Shown: one piece after another, positions 21,693 through 32,826 of the stretch
Numbering within the stretch: the stretch's first letter is position 1
How the letters are laid out: the number at the start of each line of letters is the position of its first letter
From: Ephemerocybe angulata
Taxonomy: Eukaryota; Basidiomycota; Agaricomycetes; Agaricales; Psathyrellaceae
Reading direction: 5' to 3'
Length of the DNA: 64,000 bases
Assembly: GCA_013368325.1 (NCBI GenBank)
Contig: JAACJK010000007.1
Coordinates: 496,001 to 560,000, forward strand
The notes under the pieces: generated by a model
What the model saw: the letters and a program-made list of their open reading frames with translations, nothing else
Database searches by the model: none
What the model was told of the DNA's origin: nothing
Translations under genes and position numbers: made by a program

Positions 21693-22371
21693 GGGGAAAA
21701 CTGGACTTGAACGCACGCGTTGACACGGCTCTTATAGCTTTCGCCCCTCCTCTACAAGCCTCATCGCGATGGGATCGTAATAAGCAGCTCAAAAGGAAGA
21801 GGAACTAGGAAACATACCTATGGCAAGAAAGAAGCGGCCTGTATGTCTAGCCGGAACTTGGGAAGAAGCGCGCTAAACGGCGAGTTCGACCCTCGTTCGA
21901 AACGGCGACATAAGAACCGACGCTGCGTAGGAACCAGAATGGAAAAGGAAGAACCTCTCATGTCAGAGCCAACTCTGACATGGAACGGCGTATGTTTCGA
22001 GCCACGAACTGGGTAAGAAGAGCGCTAAGAGGGAAGGGTTCGACGAGAGTTCGAAACAAGGCGCTTAAACCGCCTCGAACTAGGAAGGAAGCCGGGGACG
22101 TGTTTAAACACCGGACCCGCTTCTTTCCGAGCCACGCCGGCCAAATTAGCAGGGAAACAGAAGTTGGGCTTGAGCGGTTCTGGCAGAATCACTCGCGCCG
22201 GCTAAATGGGACTTGCGAAATTAGGAAAGAAGCAGAAGGCTAAGCGCCCGGGCGAAACAAGCGCGCGTCGGTAGCCGAGGAAGCGGGAGCAGTTGCTCGG
22301 CCGCCGCGCCAAATCAGGCTGGAAATGGAAACCGCGTGCGCTGCACATCCGACTGGGGACAGTCGAGACCT
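21693..22371. other. Region between antisense gene B and the polypurine tract
   Basis: No coding frame is supported. It contains similar G/A-rich segments repeated loosely (for example GTTCGA and GAAGAAGCGCGCTAA / AAGAGCGCTAAGA at about 21853 and 22015). It probably includes the promoter of antisense gene B and the 3' untranslated part of the element. Confidence 0.45.
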
Positions 22372-22384
22372 AGTTTGGGGGAGA
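22372..22384 (+). promoter_or_regulatory. Polypurine tract for plus-strand DNA synthesis
   Basis: AGTTTGGGGGAGA abuts the first base of the 3' LTR (22385), the expected place of the primer for plus-strand synthesis. Confidence 0.8.
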
Positions 22385-23592
22385 TGATACGACCGTGGAC
22401 TATTTTCGCGGTTTTACGGTCGTATGTGTAAGGTCGTAGCACCGGCTCGAGCACTAAGCACTACACTGCTTACATTGGCCTCCAAGATCAGAACCTGGGT
22501 TGAGACAAAAGGGAGCACTTCAGACGCCGCTTGAGCAGGGGACACTGGTGATCACTAGTAAGACGGATTAGTACTGAAACCGCCTCAGGGTGACTGAGCG
22601 GTTTGACAAGTCGTGTACGAAAGGTCTTAGAGTCCTGGTGCGAGCGAAACACTTAGGGCGCCAGCAACAACAACCCCTCCTCGCCACCCAAGGGTACCAC
22701 ACCTGGCGAGTCGGATAGCGAGTCAGGCCGTCTGAATTCTCAAATGAAGGATCCCCGCTCAATCGAGCAAGGAAAGGCAAGGCGGCGCAGGGATACCAGG
22801 CAGCAGGAGCAACGGCACTCGCGGCCCTCGGAGTTTTCCGACCGCGTCGGCAAAACCCGAAACTCGGCATGGGCGGCTTCAGACTTAGACGTTTCACGCG
22901 AGGCGGTCTCGTCAGCCCCAGGCTGTCCGACCACACACGGAAAAAGGATAACAGGAATAACAGGGGTGAGTCCCTCGAAATGCAAGGGAGCTCCACAACG
23001 GAGAGTCCAAGCGCGAGAGGGATAAGCCCGCGTCACTATAAAAGGAAAACAGGGTCATCAATAACGGAGCGGCATCCTCGGCATGCTGCGCCGCGTCCAA
23101 CTTAGCGCGAAACCGCGCAACAACCGACTCAAGCCTCGCAACCTCAAGACTCAGCACCCTAGAAAATTGAAGGAAAATCGTAGACGGCGTGACTGTGACC
23201 AAGGGGGTCACACTATAAAAGTAAAACCGCGTAGCACTTAGTTTCTTCAGCTTGTATACTTCAGATTTAATCTCTCTCTCTCAATCGTACTTTGTGTCTC
23301 TTTCATTACGCCGCGTCGGCTTTTGAGGATTCGTGAAACGGAAACTGGAACGCTTTGCCTACTGAGTCGAGACATACTACTTCCTCAGTCCGCTTAGTTA
23401 AATAGACTTGCCTACGCCTCTCACGAGCGTAGTCTCTTCTTGGAGTTGGTTTTGTGTGGTGTGTAACCGTCGAGAATTGTACCCTCCGGCCACGCCGCTC
23501 TCTTCCAACGAACTCAGCCTTTGTGTTTGTGTGGTTGGTTTTGGTTGCAAACGATTGTCATCGTTTGTGTCTTTTCTCCGCACTTCGCATCA
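22385..23592 (+). repeat. 3' LTR
   Basis: This second 1208-bp copy starts TGATACGACC, ends CTTCGCATCA and is followed by the target duplicate CCGT. Reading it beside the 5' LTR I found no difference, which implies recent insertion. Confidence 0.95.
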
Positions 23593-24280
23593 CCGTTACG
23601 TACCTTCGCGTCAAGCTATTTTTCCCCCGGGAGGAGGGTTCTTTCTGGCGGTCGTTTGGCGACATCCTTTCCTTGTGGTCCAACACGCGCTACATGGAAA
23701 CAACCCCGAACGTTCATTGGGTACGTGCCCTATTTGGTCTCATAACGCTCTGGTTTCTTTAAAACCGTTTACTTCCTGCTCATTTCAGGTGCTCGAAAAT
23801 CGCCTTCGAATTAACGCCCAAAACTTGAAGTACGAGGATATTCCGAAGGGTCGTCTCGCTGTTTTATGGCAGACTGATTTCAACTTGGTCAGGAATAAGC
23901 TACGGAGAGTAAGTGTTGTTCGATACACCCACCACATGTTATGGGTCAACCATGCATCCTTCTTGCTGACATGCTCCACGCACGTCTCCCCTTCCCTCTC
24001 AGAAAGAATCTCAGACTCGAAGCGATGCATACGATCGGTGCAGGGAGTTGTGCTCTGCACAGAGGGTTCATCGGGTGCTCGCTCACGTTACATACTGTCC
24101 CATAGCCTCCAAGTCATTTTGTAGCTGTCGCATGGCCGACGTCCCTCACGACGATGCTGCGTGCTGCTGCTTAGTGTAGTGTTTCTTGGCAACGTCACAA
24201 CAAAGCTATCTTCCTCTTCCTGAACATGAAAATGAGTATTTCGTAATGTAAGAATCGTCTTGGAGCTCGATACAAGTGCT

Positions 24281-25498
24281 TCAAGGAAAGGTAGGGAGAG
24301 TGTGACCTTCAGGCCATGGCACAATCGAGAACGTTCCTTGCTCCCCGTCGTCTATGTTCATCTTTCTGATCTTGGTCGCAGTGAGCTCCGTTTCGTCCAT
24401 GTCGCAAGAGGAATCCTCCGGGTCGACGCCGCATCTCCTCTTTAACAGCTTGGTGGAAGGCTGAAATCCGCTTGTCGTCCCAAATTTAACATCGTTCCTT
24501 AACGTTGTCTGGGATGCATCAGCATTGAGCTGTGTCCGTAACGAAGTCCTATTACGCACCTGCGCAAACCGGCCGTCCAGCAGTGCGACACATCTCAAGG
24601 TAGCGACGATCTTCCAGTCCGCCTTCTGCAGTCTTACCGCCGACAATGTTAACTGCACCTCTACGATATCCCCCCTCTTGAAGGTCACCGGGTCGACTTC
24701 AAACAGGCTTCCGTCTGGACATCAGTTTCATTCTCGGACGTGGACAGAGTCGAAGCCTGTACCTTTTCTTTGAGCCTCGTGTAGATGGCAGTCGTTCAAA
24801 ATATTGCACAACATTTTCTTCTCCATGGTAAAAAGCGCCTGTCGCCATTTTGGCTAAACTGCCTGTCGGGTCAACAGCGTGCGTCATCAGGACAGGGGCC
24901 CCGCCTCTGTTATCGTGTCGAGAGCTGAAATACCGGTTCGCGACGTCCATGAATAGCCCGTCCTCGTCGGCGTCGACAAATGTAGGAGCTTGCATTGTTG
25001 GCACGGACCGGCTGAAAGTAGTGACGATATCCTTGAGGTTATGGATAGCTGCAGCGAAGGTTTCTGTGCCTAGGCCATTCAACCGTAGACCTTGGCGGAG
25101 GAACTTGGCTTTTTGCCTTGTTCTGCGTGTTGTGATTCCTTCAGCGACGTTCCTCGCTTTTGAACAGTTTTGATACGCACCGTTCTTTCGGGTAAAAAGG
25201 CGGCAAGTCCAAAGCGCTGATGACCCCTTGGACATGCCATACGATCTCTTCATCCTCTGTGCTGCCGTGCCGGAAGACGAGGCGTTTCGTGTTACCCACG
25301 TCTACGACTTTGCTGAAGTGGTTTATTGTGCTCTTGAGCAACTTTGTCAGGCACCACCCATCGAGCAGTGGGGGGTGAACTTACCCCTTCGATCCTCGAG
25401 AGTTGCAGGCCCGCCAGGTTCTCGTTGGCACGTTCACTAGCTAGTAATTCAAGTAGTGCTGATGCTGTTTTCGTGTCGTATGAGCTTGCTAATGACAT
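24281..25498 (-). CDS. F4: conserved-looking basidiomycete hypothetical protein
   Basis: The minus-strand ATG at 25498 (MSLASSYDTKTAS) is used because the longer frame starts with TTG. Exon 1 ends SRIEG before GTAAGT near 25391. Exon 2 starts after CTTCAG near 25318 (VVDVGNTKRLVFRHGS ... WHVQGVISALDLPPF). The central exon ends near 24725 and contains VDADEDGLFMDVANRYFSSR and LMTHAVDPTGSLAKM ... FYHGEENVVQYFER. The last exon contains VTFKRGDIVEVQLTLSAVRL ... LRCVALLDG, then a basic patch (KLLKRR) and an acidic tail. The D-P-x-G-x-L ... Y-x-H-x-E-[DE]-N-x-V-x-Y-[FW] and F-x-x-G-D-I-V-E-x-Q-x-[ST] blocks remind me of widespread Agaricomycete proteins of unknown role (from memory). It is convergent with F3 copy 1. 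Confidence 0.6.
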
Positions 25499-26177
25499 TG
25501 ATTCAAGGTGGTGGAACGTCAAAGTTAGCGATAGGTTGAGTCGAGTGTGTTTGGTGGGGGCGTGTTTCCGGGGTTTACATAGAGCTCTTCCTCTTTAATG
25601 CTTCAGGTTACGAGCGTACGCCGTCTGAGCGAAATATTTCATTTTCGGGCAGGTGGTGCGAACCTTTTCATCATTCCGATTGCTGATTACTTCTCGCCAG
25701 CTGTTTGAGGACGTAGGAGGGAGGCCAAGACCTCCTCGGGCCGACATAGTGATTTACTGGTAGCGAGCCATGTGAAACACTTACTTAATACGATGTTCCT
25801 TTCATCCCCCGCCCTCCTCCTCGCAGTTTTGTTTCATCGTTCCTACTAACTGTAATTCCACGGCTTTGTCTATGACGTTCCTCAACTTGCGTAGAGCGAC
25901 TCTTCCGATCAGTGGTGGTTGTGTCTTGGGACGTCAGCTGTAAAATCCCGATAGATGCCTCGGCCCCGCGTCGAGTACAGGTCCTGTTTCGCCCTCTCAG
26001 AGGAAGTGCGGATGCCGTCGGCAAAAAGCGTGCCAGATCCCAAATCCTATACGCCCACGGACATTGGTGGTTACTTTTCGTATAAAGGTGAGAGGCTTCG
26101 AGCTTTTACAATGTCAATCCACTTACTGCAACTTTCTCTGTAGTCAACCTATCACCGTATTCTACTTTCCAAGTACC
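25499..26177. other. Spacer with a possible short exon
   Basis: An open frame from ATG 25955 to a GTGAGA donor at 26088, followed by an acceptor at 26143, could be a 5' exon of the next gene. The joined frame does not match that gene's coding frame, so I leave it out of the CDS. Confidence 0.35.
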
Positions 26178-26526
26178 ATGCCTGCTCACAAATCTTATGC
26201 TCCTAACGCTTCGTCCAACGAATACATGCCTAACCGTGATGATACAGCTATCGCTGTCATGTGAGTTTCCCCTTTTCTACTGATCTGCCTAACTGACCTT
26301 GGTGCAGTACCGATAGCGAAAGCCCTAATGACCCCAGCGGCGCTAGTACTCTGGCAAGTCGAGGCTCTCCGCCCAGCAGGGACGAAAGACCCAAACGCAT
26401 GTGAGATATATCTCTGAATCGGCTCTGGAAATTTGTGTTTTTTTTTACTCATCGTTTCTCCCTCAGCCGTCAGAAGACCGCAAAGGCAAAGGCCGCCGAA
26501 GAGAATCCCTTGTCGTCCGACGATTA
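26178..26526 (+). CDS. Small disordered hypothetical protein
   Basis: The ATG at 26178 begins MPAHKSYAPNASSNEYMP. Three exons fit GTGAGT...CAG boundaries in frame: 26178-26260, 26308-26400 and 26467-26526. They give about 78 residues ending NPLSSDD. The protein is Ser/Pro/Asp-rich with a basic patch (RPKRIRQKTAKAK) and no domain. It lies just before the long F2 gene, whose N-terminal part has a similar style, so it may be a detached or alternative 5' part of that gene. Confidence 0.4.
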
Positions 26527-26618
26527 AGGCGAGATACTTCCGTGAGTTGTGGTGTGTCGTGTAAAAGTCCTAATACTTAGCATGTATCAGACATGGACGG
26601 GCCCTCTCCACCAAGAAG

Positions 26619-29133
26619 ATGTCCTCTACGCGAACCCGTCCTGGAGACGTGCATCCCGCGAGTCTGGTTAGGACGCTAGGATCTCCCATTCGGATCAGCT
26701 CCCCTCCAGTTCGAAAGTCCCAACATCCTTCCTACAAGCGGGCCTTAGTCGACGGCCACCACGGTAGCGACCAAGGCTCTATCGGTCAATTCACCGACAC
26801 CGAGCAGTTGCAAGACGACGATGAAGGCAGCCTCCTTGACTTCATAGATGAGTATGTCTGCAGGAACCTTCACACCGTGAACTTGACTGAACTCCTTTTA
26901 TTAGTCGAGCTGAAGATGCGTTATCGATTGCGTCTGATGAGGAACGGCCGGTGTCGCCCCTCCCTGCATCTCTATCGAGGAAGTTAAAACGGAAGCCCAA
27001 CGCACGATTGTCTGACGACGCTTCGTAAGAGCCTCCCCCCCTTACACGTCGCCGGCTGCCATTGACTGATATACGTTGTGGTTATTCTAGTGTTCCGTAC
27101 GGTGCTAGCAACGCTCCAAGGCCTATTAAGAAGCCCAGGCGACGCACTGAGACCGACAGAGTGAGAGGTGCGTCAGATCGCCTTGCCACAATCGCTCTGA
27201 TGCAGACCTTACTGACTTCCGGCTTATCAGATCCTTCTCCCCCCTCTTTGATCAAGCAGTTGCCCACCGCCTCCTCGAGGGCCCAGTTGGCTCGTGTTCG
27301 TAGCCACCCTGCGGAACCTATCGTAATCAGCAGTGACGATGACGATTGGATAGTGGTTGGGTCGGCTGCGAAATCAGCCGCCCGTGCTAGACCAAGCCGC
27401 TCTAGACGTGCGGCTGCTAAGCCGTCGCGGAAGATGCCCGTCGCCCAACTCACCGTGAAGCGCGAATCGATGACCCCCGAGATTCCCCACTACGACGACA
27501 GCTCTAAAACACGCCACAATGAGCAAAGATCATCAGGTCGTCGGCCCGGTCCAGAGAGAGGGGCGGGTTTACCAAAGAAGCGACCCTTGTCCTCGCGTGA
27601 TACCTACGAGACCCCTCCTCCGTCTGGAAGACGTTCAAGGGCCGCCTTCCGCCCAGGAGATGACGCCAATAGAGTCTCTCGTGAGGTCGACGTCTCGCCC
27701 GGTGCGACTGACGTGGCCGTTCGCGGTAGCGAATCAGAAGCATCGCCAGCCTCCGCCGACGGTCCTTCCACACCCCAGAGGTGGTCTCCCTCGCCGGTCA
27801 GACATTCCGCAGACGGGCGGCCCAAAAAAGGGAGGAAAGGTAAAGGCGTTTCAAAACCGGACGTCTTGCCTCCTCCCTCGTCGCCCGTTCCTTCTCTCAG
27901 GTCGGAAGACGTCGATGTCGGGAGTGTCGCGATGGGTCTGAAAGATGTGGGGGGCCTCATACCCTACGATAACCTTCCTATTCTTACGTGCGTGTCGACG
28001 TTTACCACATCTCCATGATTCGATGTCTCCACCTGCATTCAAGCTCACGATCACTCTCTCTAGGGATGTGGAACTTGTGCCGCTCTATGCGCAGGACACT
28101 CCTCCTGAAGACACCGCGTTAATGCCGTCGGAAATAATTAGAGGATACTCTAAGACTGTTAACGCTGCGCATATCGAGAGGTATGGCAATGGCTTCCACT
28201 CTCTTCCACGTCGGTTCTGACCCAATGCATTATTTCATGCAGCCTTCTCCGGAAACTCATTACTATGCCTAGCCACAAGGTCTTCATCAACGCCTCCAGA
28301 GCACCCACGCATATGGTCCAACCCTCCCCATATCAGTCGAGCGTGTACCTTGTAGTCCCCAAGTCTGTCTTCGGCGCGAAGGCAGGGAAAATGCCTTATA
28401 ACGCTTGTTTCTTCGCGACGGGGGTTTGTGCGTACTCGAACCTCGTCGATGCTGCTACGAAGTCTTTCGGGGATCGAACGACTCTCGACCACAGGATTGG
28501 CATGTACCCTTTTGAATTCGAGTATCAGCGCATGTTCACCTACATTGGACATGTCGCCAAACGGAAGGAGATCCGTTTCTCTTACACCAGTGGCATCCTT
28601 GCGTTCACTACCAAAGTTGAGGGTTAGTCCGTTCCTTCGTTCTCTACTCTCTCCATTTGCCACGTCTCTAACTTCCTGTTCTCCCCAGGTTCTAACGAAG
28701 TCTCCACAAATTTTGGGCCAACAGCTTCCAAGTCAGCATTCCACACTAAACACAAGGCAGCTAGTTCGTCCTCGAAGAACCCAGCTTTGGAACACATACG
28801 CACCATGCGCTTTCCGTCTTCTTTATCCTTTCTCGATAGAGGTCCGTACCACGCTTGTATCTTGTGGCGTTCGTTGCATTGACGGTTACCTCCTTCGCAG
28901 TCCCTGTCCTCGACGCCCGTGGCCCTCATTTCCTTTCCGGAAAATTCGACATGAGTCACATTCACACACTTCCCTTGTATCCTCTCGACGAAGTCAAAGT
29001 CAGCTCTATAATCACGGTTGGCTTCACCGCTAACACATACGTGGCGTCGGGTGGTGCATCGAAAGGAACTGAGTTCCTTAGCACTAACATTCAGTTCGTT
29101 CTTGTTCACTCTCACGAACCGCGTGATTCTTGA
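26619..29133 (+). CDS. F2 family gene copy 3 with long disordered N-terminal extension
   Basis: ATG at 26619. Seven exons join in frame with GT...AG borders: 26619-26851, 26905-27024, 27091-27987, 28064-28180, 28243-28622, 28689-28841 and 28901-29133, giving about 710 residues. Residues 1 to ~420 are Ser/Pro/Arg-rich with several basic patches (RPIKKPRRR, SRSRRAAAKPSRK) and acidic runs, so probably disordered and nuclear. The F2 core follows: VFINASRAP, ACFFATGV, DHRIGMYPFEFEYQRMF and ILAFTTKVEG. The last exons carry PVLDARGPH, LPLYPLDEV, ITVGFTA and NIQFVLVHSHEP. Other F2 copies lack the long N-terminus. An F3 gene follows 559 bases downstream on the same strand. Confidence 0.68.
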
Positions 29134-29543
29134 ACATTGCTGCTGTTGCTCTCCCTCATTTATGTTTATTTTTTCCTATGTTTTCCAACTTTACTCAGCT
29201 ACCCTCTTTACGTTCCGTATAAATGCATCATATCCACCGTTGACCTCTCACCTTTCGCCACCCTTCTCCATCGCGAAGTTGATATCCTGTTCGCCAATGG
29301 AGGTTCCTAGAAGGTTTAAGCCGTGGAACGTCGTCCTTCGAGACGATAGCTTAAGTGGCAGCGGTAAATGTATGGATAGATTCGTTTCCTTCGTCGGTGT
29401 GTTTGGTCGGAGTACTTCCTCTCTGGGTCCGTTCATGCCGTGCTTCTCTGGTGCTTCCGCAATGATTCCTGCCTTGATCCTTACTTTAACACCTCGCCTT
29501 TCTGCTGATGGCGAAGTCCCATCTTGGTGGAGTCTGAACTCTG

Positions 29544-29550
29544 TATAAAG
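29544..29550 (+). promoter_or_regulatory. Possible TATA box of F3 copy 2
   Basis: TATAAAG lies about 140 bases upstream of the ATG at 29692. The spacing is long but acceptable; weak call. Confidence 0.3.
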
Positions 29551-29691
29551 GGCCGCTGCGATTCGCTCCACCTCTCGATTCCCTGGCCTCTCTTGCTTTC
29601 TCCGACTTACCAGGTAATTTGGGATTCTTGTCGTCTTCGTGACTTCCAACGTTCGCTAACGTGATTATGATAAAGCCGTCGTACCCATAGC

Positions 29692-30425
29692 ATGCCCAAC
29701 TTTCAAAAGCCCGACTTTATCGACCTCCCCGATACCACCCCCGTATCTATTGGTACCGCTTCTTTGGAGGACATAATCCGCGTCGTGTGCGAGCGCACTC
29801 GAGCGATCGCTGCCAGACTGCCTGATTTCGACACCTCGAACCTGCCGGAATACTCATTCGCGGTAGAACTCGAAGCTGTTGTCCAGTTGCTCGTAGCAGT
29901 CCGCCTGACTGTTCCCACTGCTGAAGTGTCCTTGTACTGGAACATGGTCTGGGACGTTTTGGCGCTTTGGGACGATGTTCCCGCTTTCAGGGACTTTAAC
30001 AAGGTGTATGGTGTGCGTATGTCTGAAGATCGCAGACTTTGAGGCATTCTCACCCTTTTATCTTCAGGATATTGTCTCTCGCATACGCAACGCGTACCTG
30101 ACCACCACTGGAAATATCGACACTGCTTGGGCTAGTAAATTGGACATGGCTGTGCAGCTCCAGAGACGTGTGAGTTCTTCCTTTTTCTTCTAGCTATAAC
30201 TCTTTCTCATGTGAATTCTCGAATGGTTCTCAGCTCGCCGTCTCTGCCAACGCTAGGTCCTTGGAATGGCGAATCGCGCAACTGCGCAACGAGCGGCTCG
30301 GCGTCATCGTGCATCACTTGATGACTTGCCACCATGGTCGCACTCCTCTTAATGTATCGGGCCCTTGTCTTTGCAGGGTCACTACAGTTGCTCATGATGA
30401 GTCGGCTTGTTGTTGCTTCCTGTAG
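29692..30425 (+). CDS. F3 family gene copy 2 with C-terminal CCCFL
   Basis: ATG at 29692. Exon 1 runs to about 30010 and encodes a mostly helical domain with SFAVELEAVVQLLVAVRLTV, SLYWNMVWDVLALWDDVPAF. Exon 2 (about 30067-30168) has DIVSRIRNAY ... DMAVQLQRR. Exon 3 (from about 30234) has LAVSANARSLEWRIAQLR, then LMTCHHG ... PCLCRV and ends ESACCCFL-stop. All three exons align with F3 copies 1, 3 and 4. The last four residues, C-C-F-L, fit a CaaX prenylation box with Leu last (geranylgeranyl type, if used) and an additional Cys before it that could be palmitoylated; this is inference. Upstream Cys residues (C...C-x-C) are conserved in the family. Confidence 0.7.
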
Positions 30426-32826
30426 CCTATACCAAAACGTTGAAGGCGTTTACGCCTGTTGATATGATTGGACCGACAATAGCAATAGCTCATTTCCTCT
30501 CTGATGTAGCTTCGACTACAGGACCCGGCGCTTGGTTCGTAACCTCATCCAGCTTCAGGTACGAGTTAATCAGGACGTAGCGAGGTGGTCGCGTTGCAGC
30601 TTTAGATACGCTCCTTGCATACCTCAGAACTCGATTGCCCCCAACAGTCGCGCCTTCGAACTGGTGATGGCATCACTCTCTCCGTCTTGATCTCTTTGTG
30701 GCTCCAGAGCGCGACAAGTAAGAAGATGCATAAATAAACCAGAAGCAGGGCTGAGCCTCAAACAGTGCTGCCCGAATAGTCGATGGTGTTTCTAGGATGT
30801 TAAACGAGTGATGTGGAAGTTAACGCGGTTCGGCTTTCGCGAGCCTTGTTGCAGATTTCCAATTTCAGTAATCTGCATCACAGAGATCAATGCTTATATA
30901 ATCATACGGTCAGGGCTCCCGTCCCTGAATGTTCGGTCCTTTTGTCGGCCCTAGTTGGCTTTTCAACAATTCTGGCACGGCGGTTCTCTTCATCTTCGTG
31001 ACCCCTCTTCTCCATGGCAGATCTCGAACGGTTCTCGTCCCCCATCTTTCCTCATTTCTATGGCGCCGTGACCCTGCGCTGCTCTCAATGGAAACAATGT
31101 TGACATTACTCCTGAAGGATGAAAACTTGTGAGTCGCCTTTAATCAGCCAGGTGCACACTATCGTCTCGTCTCCTCGATCTAACGGCATAGGAAGGCCTT
31201 TCTCTGTAGTGCCCTCAATGGAAGAGTGATGAATCCCACTACAAGAGTACCCACAGCGCAAACGCTCCTGGTGACGCTGGCAAATCCTCTTTTACCCAGT
31301 CGTTGGTGTCGGCAGAAGTACTAGACCCTTTCTTGAAGCTACAGCCCGACAAGAAGTTCAAGCTCGGCGCCTTACATCCCGGCTCTCGTTGTTGCTTTTA
31401 CCTGCCACAAAGCGCTCGACCTCAAGGCATCGAAATACATCTATACGCTATGCCATCCCCGATCGAGAACGTGCCCAGCAGACGTCGTGGCCATTGTCTC
31501 CTTTGGTGCGTTCAATGAGGAGGTCCTACGTGCTTTCTACTGTCTCTAATGCAGCGCAGGTTTGGCATATCGTTGATTTACAGGCACGCAGGAAAGAGTA
31601 GTGTCTCGACTAAACCTCCTTCTCAACGAGCAAACCCGTGAACCGGAATCGACAAGCTTTCTCGACGCCCCCCAATTGGCAGACCCAGACATTGCGACGG
31701 CGGGACTAACGATATCGACCAGCGCCTGTGCCACTAGGCAGAAGTTTGGAGGTTCTTGGCGAACATGGAGGCAGGGGGCCTACACTTGAATATGTTTCTT
31801 CGCGTACGTCAGACGACCCCCCGAATGTGCCCTCCTCCCTTTAACGTATCTATCCCAGGGAATCCTAGTTTTCCCCAAGACCCTCAGTCCCGACGATCCT
31901 TCCACTCGATCTCTCTCTTCGGATCACCTCATCTCGACCCCGGAATTTCAAGCCTTCCTCGCTGCAAAGCATCCATTCCCGGCGCTGGCCCACCTCCTCC
32001 ACGCCCTTCTCCTCATTGACCTTACATATGTCGTCACAACGCGCAATCTTGCTGTTGATTCTGTGTGTCGGGAGAGATGCTCCTGGTCAGCCATTCTCTT
32101 TCGTAGCCCCTGTACTGTGACTTACGTCTTTCCCTGTCCCTCTCAAGACCTGCAAGGCCCTAGGATCCGAACGGCCACCCGAGCTCTAGGGAATAGAAGA
32201 TTCAAGATTCAAAAACATATGTCGTATACCTGAAAGGGAGCTGAGAGAGCATCAGGTTGCCGAGGAGTTTGTTAGCGTGTTGACAGAGGAGCTGGATGCC
32301 TCAGCTTTGACTGGCTACCTGAAGACGTGGTACGCCCCTGAAGGTAAGTCTAACTATCTCAGCAGCCGTCTCTCGCTCACCGACGTGCAGATGGCTTCCA
32401 TCACTTCACGCCGTTCACCCTCATTTTGTTTAGTGAATGCGCCGCGCCTCTTCTTTCCGACCTCGAGCTTTAGAAAAGCGAACCCCTCCACAGCGTACAA
32501 ACCAGAAGACGTCCAGGGCGACTCGACGTAGGACGGATACCACCTCAGAGAACACCCTTCCGATCGTTATGGTGCCATGAGCCCAAAATCACCCTTCGGA
32601 GCCGCTTTCTTCAACCGTCCCTGTCCCACCCGGCTTACAATTGCTTCTCCCGCCATCCCTCCATTCGTCTGAGAAAGTAGCCCACCCTTCTTCCTTCGTA
32701 GAAAGCACGTCTGCCCTTCTGCTTTCGGAGTGATTGACCTCCGTATGTCAGTTGGAGGTCTTTCTACTGTGAGTAATTCCTAAACGTTCGACTTCCGCAC
32801 ACTCTAATTCAGTTCACAATCTATAG
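30426..32826. other. Mostly non-coding or decayed region with possible exons
   Basis: Open pieces occur at 31303-31518 and around 32225-32345, the latter ending in a GTAAGT donor at 32345 with a CAG acceptor at 32390. They could belong to the JmjC-like gene downstream or to another broken gene. I cannot join them convincingly. Confidence 0.35.

Larger units (their letters stand above)
9556..23592 (+). mobile_element. Complete Ty3/gypsy LTR retrotransposon with extra antisense genes
   Basis: The 14,037-bp element is bounded by 1208-bp direct repeats, TGAT...ATCA termini and a CCGT target duplication. Order: 5' LTR, primer-binding-like site, gag, protease, RT-RNaseH-integrase, two minus-strand intron-containing genes, polypurine tract, 3' LTR. 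RT before integrase places it in Ty3/gypsy (Metaviridae type). The roughly 4.8 kb between the pol stop (17608) and the 3' LTR is unusually long and carries the cargo. The LTRs appear identical, and all three retroelement frames are open, so insertion was recent and the element may still be active. Confidence 0.93.
9284..24178 (+). pseudogene. F3 family gene copy 1, split by the LTR retrotransposon
   Basis: The ATG at 9284 opens a frame reaching ...EREVYVVVDYFAV, where the 5' LTR begins (9556). The frame resumes after the 3' LTR: removing the element and one target duplicate (CCGT) continues it as TYLRVKLFFPREEGSFW ... DILSLW up to a GTACGT donor near 23720. This block aligns with the same region of the F3 genes at 29.7, 43.1 and 46.2 kb. 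Downstream exons follow: VLENRLRINAQNL ... DFNLVRNKLRR (about 23790-23909), and KESQTRSDAY ... TYCPIASKSFCSC ... ACCCLV-stop (24001-24178). The coding sequence is otherwise open, so the insertion seems to be the only break. An intact F3 protein has a conserved C-x-C motif and a CCC-[LF]-[VL] C-terminus. Function unknown. Confidence 0.7.

Noticed and set aside
29137..29155. CCCC-encoding stretch after the stop of F2 copy 3, recalling the F3 tail
   Set aside because: It lies after the F2 stop, is not followed by a stop in the right place, and has no F3 exon before it.
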